Shown: one piece after another, positions 56,974 through 64,000 of the stretch
How positions within the stretch are numbered: position 1 is the first letter of the stretch
How the letters are laid out: every line of letters begins with the position of its first letter
Assembly (NCBI GenBank): GCA_033439795.1
Contig: JAUTDP010000001.1
Location: 2,418,001-2,482,000 of the forward strand
Length of the DNA stretch: 64,000 bases
Reading direction: 5' to 3'
DNA from: Sordaria brevicollis
Lineage: Eukaryota; Ascomycota; Sordariomycetes; Sordariales; Sordariaceae
Translations under genes and position numbers: made by a program
Notes under the pieces: model-generated
The model's input: only the letters and a program-made list of their open reading frames with translations
The model's database searches: none
Told to the model about the DNA's origin: nothing

Positions 56974-57047
<74 letters not shown>

Positions 57048-57499
57048 GCTGGGTATCTTGATATCATGATATGTTCATCGGAACAGGTGATTTGTGAGAC
57101 ATTTAATTCTTGGGATGGTAATATAAGTGTTCTGGTGTGATACCAAGTGCTATATAAGGCCCCCTCCTCCTTTCTGAAACTGTTCGGGTCGACTTAGTTG
57201 GTCTTTTGATGAAATGGAAGTTCCCAGCCGCTGACTGGTTTTGAAAACATGATCCCGAATTCCATAGCGGATTTGATATGCCTGCGTCCTGTTCATTCGG
57301 AGAATCTGGGAATTACATTGAGGAAGTGGTAATGATGTCTGAAGAAATGGTGGTAATATCTGGCGATTTATGTCAGTGGCCAATTGATCTTTGGTAGTTG
57401 TCAAGGTACCCAGACGAACAAGAGACGAGTGAAAAGGACTCTTTGACCTGCAGAAGGAGGTGCTTGCTTACCCGAATGTTGGCCATTTGAGATAATGCA
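56615..57499. other. Intergenic with 70-nt poly-T tract
   Basis: Convergent 3' regions of the plus-strand unknown gene and the minus-strand HET gene. The only standout is the poly-T tract at 56,977-57,046. Confidence 0.5.
56977..57046 (+). repeat. Poly-T tract (70 T)
   Basis: An uninterrupted run of 70 T follows cctgag. It equals a poly-A on the minus strand and could be the tail of a retroposed sequence or a slippage-expanded tract. I see no recognisable element at either side. Confidence 0.95.
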
Positions 57500-59869
57500 T
57501 CACACGATGATGGTTTCTTCCAGCGTCCACCCTCTGAGAAACTTTGGATCCGGGTTTTCAAGCAGGGTTTCTGGTGAATTCTTTTTCAAAGGGGATGGAC
57601 GTGAGATGATGTTTACCCGCTCATATGCACCAGGGTACCCCTTATCTCGGTCAACAGGAGTGAGCACCATGAAATTCAGACGATCTGTTGTGTGGCTGAG
57701 AAGAATGACGCGGAACGAATACTCGTCTTGGAGGGGTGATGGCGACGAAGGCTTTTTGTGTGTCTGGAGCCAGTCTGCGCATATGCAGAGATGGTTGTTC
57801 GTCATTGATTTCGACATGGAATCATTATATTTCTCTGCAAGAAGCAGGTTATCAAGGCTGCGATCTTGGTCTGACCATGTCCATCCGTCATTTGACAAGA
57901 AACTTGATGACTGACGTGTTGATGAGGGACGGACAGCTGAGTCTAGGCACTCCTGTGTAGGGAGCTTCCAGAGCAACGTCTCGCATGTATAGCCACGTAT
58001 GCGTAAGATCCGCGGTCCTTCTCTCAGTCTAGCCGACATGAGGATGTCGTGGTGATTGTCTTCCCAGCAGGAGATGGCTCCGTCTGCATATTGCACAACG
58101 ATCCCCATGATGAGAGGATATACCCTTATGGTGGTGGATTTCTTGTCCTGCCACAATTCCAAGGGCTGCCCAACATCAACGGCCTTTTCTATCAAGTCGC
58201 CAACCCAATCTACCCATGACCAACTGGGGAAAAGCCGCCGTCTTAGTTTCCCTCGGTACTGCCTCTCCAAAGGAAAGCCACTGGCAGCACTGAATGATGA
58301 GTCCATAGTGAACATCCAGGATAGACCAGTGATGAGGCTGGTGGTCATATTGGCAGTTGGAAGAGGCCGAATCAGCACACCCCACAGAGTATATACAGGG
58401 TCTTGAAATGTAGATGCTCTTTTGAGGATCCCCTCAAACGCGTTCAAGCCATCTTGTGGGTAGCTGATCTGTCGACTAATATAGTGATCAAATGCTTCGA
58501 GCAAGCTACTAGCCTCTTTCATTCCATATCTCGGGAAAACGGAATGCCCACCGCCAGCCGAGTAGGTGGTTTTGACGTCAGTGGACAGGCTCCGGGCTGC
58601 GGACTTTCCATTTGGTATGTGAATACTTTCAAGGCGATGCATCAAGTTACACTGAAAGTAAACTTGACTATCTTCGAAACAAAGGCGACGGGGAGATAGA
58701 AACCCTTCTTGGAGAGTCCATGCTCGCGTATTCCATTTCGAATCGAGAATTCTTTGGTTCGTATTGTTGTTAATAGAAATGAAAGTTCGCGAACCGATAC
58801 GGACTGACTTTTGTGACAATCGAGGCGTTAAGTTGACTCCTGGAAGCCCATGAGCTGGACCATCGCCGGCTGAAGCAATTATGGTGATGGCGGAAGATCC
58901 GTATACATCATCCATTCGCTTGATCTGTGCAGCCTTTTGGTCCAAATCATGCTGTGGAATACAGTACCTATCGACCCATAGATACTTGAATCCCAACTCG
59001 GTTGTTGCCGTGACAGCATCCTCAATTACTTTGGGGGATGGTGAAGGAATCATGCCGTCTCGTGTTGCCGTAGAAGTGTCGGTTCCCCAAAGATAACTAA
59101 GCGCCGCATAGTTTCCATCATGGCCTTTGGGTATTTCTGCCCAGGGTATAATCTTTCGAGATTCGCAGTCAATGACACGGAATCCAGGAATATCTCGAAT
59201 ACCTCTACCATCTAGTTCTGTGTGGCACTGGCCCTGGTGATGTGCACGACAAAAGCTCAGCCACGATTTGATCAGTTCGAAGTTGACTCGATTACCAACT
59301 TTTCTAGCGGTAATCTTATCGTTTGAACCTTGTGTGGAGTCTTGGGCACCTAGTTCCATGAACTGATTGCTTGTCAAGACGTCGATTGTGAATCCGTCAC
59401 GGGTTTTGAAGTCGATCGATCCCTTGATATCGAACACCACTGTTTCATGGTGCGCCAATTGCAAAGGCCTGGACTTCTGCTGATTAATACCAGAGCCAGC
59501 GAACAGCCGGTCTGTGGCCCGCCATGCAAGGAGAGACAAAGGGTCGGAGTCGGTCTTCAAGTCTCGAAGAAAATCACAGAAGGAACAACTCCCGTAGCTG
59601 GTGTCGTCGATGTGACGAAGGGAACTTAAAGTACGCTGGCTTTGGCTAGGAATGCCAAGTATATAGTCGTTTGACAGGATTTCATCGAAATTGATGGCGT
59701 TGCAATTGGTGCAAAGCATGCTCTTGGGTTGACTCGACTGTTAAGTGTCAGCGAGGGCCAAAAGAGAAAAAAGAAAGAAAAGAAAAAAAAGAGAAGAAAA
59801 GAAAGGAAAAGAAAACCGATAGATACAATCTCGCGAGAATTGGAAGAATGTGCTTACTGTAGAACTCAT
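57500..59869 (-). CDS. HET-domain protein (tol/HET-6-like architecture)
   Basis: The HET domain is the death-inducing module of fungal vegetative incompatibility. The main exon, 59,737-57,500, holds RKIIPWAEIPKGHDGNYAAL then SYLWGTD (HET block, ~200-224), ELGFKYLWVDRYCIPQHD (~251-268) and KAAQIKRMDDVYGSSAITII. ASAGDGPAHGLPGV and WNTRAWTLQEGFLSPRRLCF complete the domain, and FPSWSWVDWVGDL follows further on. Near the N-terminus is a Cys pair (LCTNCNAINF). A 12-nt first exon (59,869-59,858, MSST) joined by a 120-nt intron with donor GTAAGC, CTGAC branch, long pyrimidine tract and acceptor TTAACAG gives an in-frame start MSSTSSQPKSMLCTNCN, 749 aa in all. The alternative start is ATG 59,719 (739 aa). 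No N-terminal NLR or lipase partner domain is visible. Confidence 0.88.
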
Positions 59870-60161
59870 GATGCCTCTTTCAACCTCCAGTCCGCATGCT
59901 TATAGAAGACGTAGCCGTGTAGTCAGTTCTCTTGTCGGCTCCGGAGGTGTTGTGTTGTCGACTCTTGGAGCCTTGTGAGATTATGTTGGCGTTTATGGGT
60001 ATCAACATGTACTACCACGTGATGCCATCAAACCAATGGACTTCTCACTTGTCAATAAGGCTGAAACCATTCTTAATTTTGTCCTGATACTGATGTAGAG
60101 TTGCCTCTCTGAGTCCTGCTGCGTCGGTGCCTAACAGCCTAACGGAATAGTGTCATCAGCA
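59870..60161. promoter_or_regulatory. HET gene promoter
   Basis: About 290 bp between the HET start and the stop of the small coiled-coil gene upstream. Nothing specific was recognised. Confidence 0.4.
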
Positions 60162-60698
60162 TCACCCTGTCCACTTGCCACTGCACCAGTCTTGCCAGAT
60201 TCTCCGAGCCTCGGGATCATATTGTGCGACTATAGACAGAACAACAAACCATGTTAGTTGCATTTGCTTTCTTTCATCAGAGACACGGATCATTGGGCCT
60301 AGTGCACACCTTGAGAAAGTCGGGCGAGGAATTCGTCCGGGGGCATCCTCCTTGGCGTTTTAGCCCTCGACTTCGTCACCTTGTAGGGGTTGGGACCAGA
60401 AGATGAACCAGTGCCGGCAGCTTCTTTCTTCTAAAAGTACGGAAGCCTCGGTCAGTTGCACAATCTAAAATTGAAGAGGCGGAAGTGGTTGGGGCAAGTT
60501 TTAGTTGAGCGACAGGAGGACACGTACTTCTTTGGCCTCGGCAGCGAACTTTTCCGACTCCTCAATCATCTCGTCGATCTCCTTGAAGAACTTCTCAGTC
60601 TCCTCCTTCGACTTCGAAATTTGTTCGATTTTCTCTCCAATTGTCAGCCGCTTTCGGCCGGTATAGGCGGGGCGTTGCTCCTTTGGAAGATCTGTCAT
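60162..60698 (-). CDS. Small coiled-coil protein of unknown function (119 aa)
   Basis: Three exons: 60,698-60,528; 60,430-60,310; 60,229-60,162. Donors are GTACGT and GTGTGC, acceptors TTTTAG and CTATAG, and all junctions keep frame. The product starts MTDLPKEQRPAYTGRKRLTI. A highly charged helical segment follows (GEKIEQISKSKEETEKFFKE, IDEMIEESEKFAAEAKEKKE), then a basic linker (NPYKVTKSRAKTPRRMPPDE) and a C-terminal FLARLSQVAQYDPEARRIWQ segment ending WCSGKWTG. Clean splicing and strong helix periodicity support a real gene. I do not recognise the family. It lacks a signal peptide or membrane segment, so it is probably soluble and intracellular. Confidence 0.8.
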
Positions 60699-61036
60699 TT
60701 TGCGTGATAGGCAGACTGAGTGTCTGGTATTTGATGATGATGCAGAAACACAGGAGAGATATGAAGCAAGATGGAGAGGAGGAAGGAAAAGCACATCCGA
60801 TTTTCAGATTTGCTGAATCCAATGCGTCTGAAGCGGAAAAGATATGATAGTAGAGGCAGACACGACATCTTCGAACCTTCCTGGGCTTCTCTACCTCGGA
60901 AACAATGGACAGAAAAGGAAGGAACGACAAGGTCCAATCCACCTTCTCGCAAACTGAACTGAGGAATTTTCCCACCATCATGCGTCCCTCTCTGGCTCTT
61001 GCCTCTTTCGTGATCAAGGCTTCCATGCATTCGAAA
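60699..61036. promoter_or_regulatory. Promoter of the small coiled-coil gene
   Basis: About 340 bp separate its start from the 3' end of the next HET gene on the same strand. No other feature was seen. Confidence 0.4.
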
Positions 61037-64000
61037 TCAAGCCATCACCACATCCTCAAACTTCCTCTCTCCTTCTCCTGGCAAAGGAACCAGCATTCCA
61101 CCAGTATTTCCGTCCATCAATGCTTTTGGACCACCGGACACAATACGAGGGACTATTGCTGGGCCGATGATTCGATAAACAGCTTCCTCCTGTTCTCCAG
61201 TTTGCGCAGTATCGGAACAGGGCACAGGGCGCAACACCATCGGCACTGGAACACCAGCGAGAACAAAGACGACATCTCCAATCTGGATATCAACGGGCCC
61301 TGTACCTGCCGTACCGCTCGATATGGATGTGTTGATTCCTTCCGAATCACTCGTCGAGGTAGGTTTGCCATCACTGGCTTTTGTTGAAGCGATAAAGAGG
61401 CCCCTGTCTTCATTCAGAAGCATTTGCAGGCAAGGGTCGAGGTACGCCTTGACATCGTGTAGCAACTCGGTCCAGCTTTCCTCATTGTCGGTTGTTCCTC
61501 CTTCGCCATCCTGTCCAGATAACACCACCGAACCAAGGTTTGACGAGGACGGCGGTATCAGATCTTGGTATTGATCCAAAATTTCACACAGCTCCCGAAA
61601 CTCTCTGAACTTGAACCGACGGGCAAGAAGATCACTCAACAAGCTCGCCCAAGCCTCTTCCTGGTCAACGTTCATCTCTCGCAGAACGCGTCGCCACTTC
61701 CAGAGCTTCACAAGACGGGACATGTCACCGCCCTGTGCCAGGGTCTCCAGCCGTAACTTATCGAGAGGCTCCATCCACCTGAACTGAGTCCCAAAAACAA
61801 CAGTTCCAATCCGCTGACCCTTGAGCTTGAGTCTCGTATGGCTCGGTCCCAGTAGCTCGACAGCCAGTGGCCCAGCCTCCACATACTGATCATAAAACGC
61901 ATCGAATGCATACCCGCACCTGTTAACCAGCCACTGCGGCCCCTGATTCATGTCAAACCCCCAAGGTAGAGCCCACGATGCTCCCACGGTCGGAGCACCT
62001 TCCGGCTGGCCATGATACCAAGGAAACTTGGTCCCAGCAAAGATCAACACCCCCAGTCCCCTCGGCTGCCATGTAAAGAAATCCTTCCACAGGATCCGAT
62101 ACGTCTCGTCAACCGGGAGCTTGTAATCCGGTACCCCTCCTGGCATCGACAGCTGGGCGCCGCACACTTTCAGCACGCCAAAAAGGGAAAATGCCTTATC
62201 ATGCGGATCATAACATTGCCGTTCGCGCAGCGCAATCAGCATCCCGCGCCATAAGAGCTCCTGTGGGTTTCCAGGGTTGAGCTGAGGAAACCGGATATTG
62301 GGGAACTCGCGCAGGGCACCGCGGCCAAAGAAGGTGATGTCGAGGAGGTTGAAGAAGTTGCCAAACAGACTGTAGGTACCCCAGCTGACGAGCAGCCAGG
62401 CAAATACGTAAGAGATCCAGATGAAGACTTTGCCGAGAATTGCGCGCCAGTGGTTACCTGGGAGGACGGCGCTGATGCGGGGGGCGATTCTGGTTCCAGA
62501 TAGGTAGGTTAAGTAGCCATAGGGAGCAAAGATGAGAATGATAAGTGCCAGCGTGAAGAGGGCGTGCAAGACACGGAGTTGCCAGGGGGAGTAGTTCTTC
62601 GTTTTCCGTAAGTGGTCCAGATGTTCACGGAACGAGGGGGCAAGCTGTTGTTTGTGTTGTAATAGTTCAACAGCTTCCTCTTTCTCCGGCACATTCTTCC
62701 CCTTCTTCCTCTCCACTGGCATATTATTCGCATGATACGGTCTCGGGAGACTTAACCACAACTCGACAATCGAAAGCCAATGCTCCAACAGCGCAGGCGA
62801 AGTCTCCGAGTTCGGCGCCGTATACTCATAATCTCGATGCGTGTAGATAGTCGACACCAGCTCATCCCACGTCAGCGAGTGGTTCCCGCACACAATAACC
62901 GGGTTGCTAGCCAGGATAATCTCCTGGAACGTCCACGCCCTTCCAATCCATCCCCGACCCAGCACAGCATCAAAGCTTGCAACCTCCGTGCTCGATCTCG
63001 CCTTCTGCCACGCCAGGAAGTTTCCAACTCGAGAAGTAGGATGCCGTTTCATCCACGAACCAAAAACTTGCAACGCAACGGTATGAACCCGTAATCCTCC
63101 CAGCTTTGGTCGTCGGACTCGTATCCTATCTTTTATCATACCGCGTTAGCTTTTTCCTGACCCCCCGCCACAACCTGATAGTATTGGGAGGAACTTACGG
63201 TCAAAATCCCCCCACCCCCTCCCCACCAACTCCCCCTCCCTCTTCCTCCTCTCATCCCCCGTAACAGCAGCCGCCACCCCCAACGGCAACCGTCTAAACA
63301 AACACGCCCTCATTTTTATATACCTCATTATCTTGTCGCTCTCATCATCCCCCTCCCCCAACCAGACATAAACGCAAGAAGCCAACATGTAAATCTCTTC
63401 CATCAACGGGATTTGCACTTCCTTTTCGTTGTTGAGGGGGGAAGGGGATTGGTTGATGCAGAGGGCGTCTACCCAGATTGTTAAACCGTGGGTAGTTGTG
63501 AGAGGGGAAGGGGAAGAAGGGGAAGAAGGGGAAGAAGGGGAAGAAGGGGAAGAAGGGGAAGAAGGGGAACAGAAATGGGAGAGGAGGTGGGTGAGGGCGG
63601 AGTAGCAGTTTGGTGTTAGGTCTAGCTCGTAAGTTTGTTCTTCTTGTCTTTCCCGCTGTTCCTGTTGGCGGGGTTCTTCCTGGTTTTGTTCTTGTCCTTC
63701 CCGTTGTTCCTGGTGTTGGGATGAGGAGTGGATTCTGGACTTGGAAGGGGAAACAGAAATGCTAATACGGTATGGTGAAGGAGAGGAAGGCGAGGAAGCG
63801 CCCCAGACGTAAGACAGCGCTGTGAACACGGGAGGGGGTGTGTCGGAGAGGTTAACGACCCTTAGACGACCGGTCAATTTTGCAGGGATCCCATCGTTGT
63901 CCACGTGGGACTGTGGCTGAGGAAGAGGGTCGAGGTCGAGGACGCGGATGCAGCGTGGGTTTGTTGGTGGAAGGGGGAGAGCATAGTAGAGGTCGTCGGG
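61037..64000 (-). CDS. HET-domain protein with two internal membrane segments (5' end beyond window)
   Basis: Two exons are visible: one running from beyond the right edge to 63,199, and 63,129-61,037, joined by a 69-nt intron (GTAAGT, AGCTAAC, AAAAG). The HET domain begins TPPPVFTALSYVWGA. It is interrupted by two low-complexity inserts (a Gln/Glu/Arg-rich one and an SPS repeat), then continues THGLTIWVDALCINQSPSPL, EEIYMLASCVYVWLGEGDD and GRGWIGRAWTFQEIIL. Between the HET domain and the C-terminal part lie two strongly hydrophobic segments, LHALFTLALIILIFAPYGYL (62,570-62,500) and ILGKVFIWISYVFAWLLVSW (~62,437-62,360). The C-terminal part has CYDPHDKAFSLFGVL and GDVVFVLAGVPVPMVLRPV. The frame is open to position 64,000 (LYYALPLPPTNPRCIRVLDL), typical of a HET N-terminus, so only a few residues are missing. 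Confidence 0.88.
63504..63569 (+). repeat. Coding 9-bp minisatellite (ggggaagaa)n
   Basis: About seven copies encode a Ser-Pro-Ser run on the minus strand inside the third HET protein. It is a whole-codon repeat, likely to vary in number between strains without breaking the frame. Confidence 0.9.

Overview
The window looks like a chromosome segment from a filamentous ascomycete of the Neurospora/Sordaria type. Four things point there. (1) A complete 5S rRNA gene stands alone between protein genes, with a TATA box at -29 to -26, as in Neurospora's dispersed 5S genes. (2) Repeats are damaged in the style of RIP: CpA is converted to TpA, CpG is retained, and tryptophan codons have become stops. 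(3) Introns are short (50-120 nt), with GTRAGT donors and CTAAC/CTGAC branch sites. (4) The gene set includes HET, 2EXR, WSC and mitochondrial ClpP proteins. I inferred the genus; nothing in the sequence proves it.

Layout. Positions 1-21,740 are an AT-rich graveyard of RIP-damaged transposons. Two elements are still readable by translation through their stops: a Ty3/gypsy integrase (7.4-8.1 kb, minus) and a Tad-like LINE (about 12.4-16.9 kb, minus). There are also several direct and inverted repeats. A truncated 5S rRNA copy lies at the edge of the block (21.9 kb).

Positions 22.0-27.8 kb hold one HET (heterokaryon incompatibility) gene split in two by a 3,388-bp AT-rich element. The element has 66-bp perfect terminal inverted repeats and a TA target duplication. 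The two halves are exactly in frame across the insertion. From 28.4 to 64 kb the DNA is normal gene-bearing sequence. In order it carries an unknown proline-rich protein (-), a U2 snRNA gene (-), an FAD monooxygenase (+), a short-chain dehydrogenase (+), a secreted multicopper oxidase (-), a small pseudogene (+), the 5S rRNA gene (+), a LOA1/VPS66-type acyltransferase (-), a LysM remnant and a WSC-domain secreted protein (-), a 2EXR protein (+), mitochondrial dihydroxy-acid dehydratase (-), mitochondrial ClpP (-), an unknown, probably mitochondrial protein (+), a second HET protein (-), a small coiled-coil protein (-), and a third HET protein (-) that runs off the right edge.

How the parts relate. 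Three HET-domain genes within 42 kb, one broken by a transposon, make this a region of likely self/non-self recognition variation beside a heterochromatin-like repeat block. The FAD monooxygenase, dehydrogenase and multicopper oxidase are adjacent oxidative enzymes, but I see no backbone enzyme that would make a biosynthetic cluster. DHAD (branched-chain amino-acid synthesis) and ClpP (matrix protease) are both mitochondrial housekeeping genes. Introns and starts were worked out by eye from splice signals, reading-frame continuity and family motifs; no search or computation was run.
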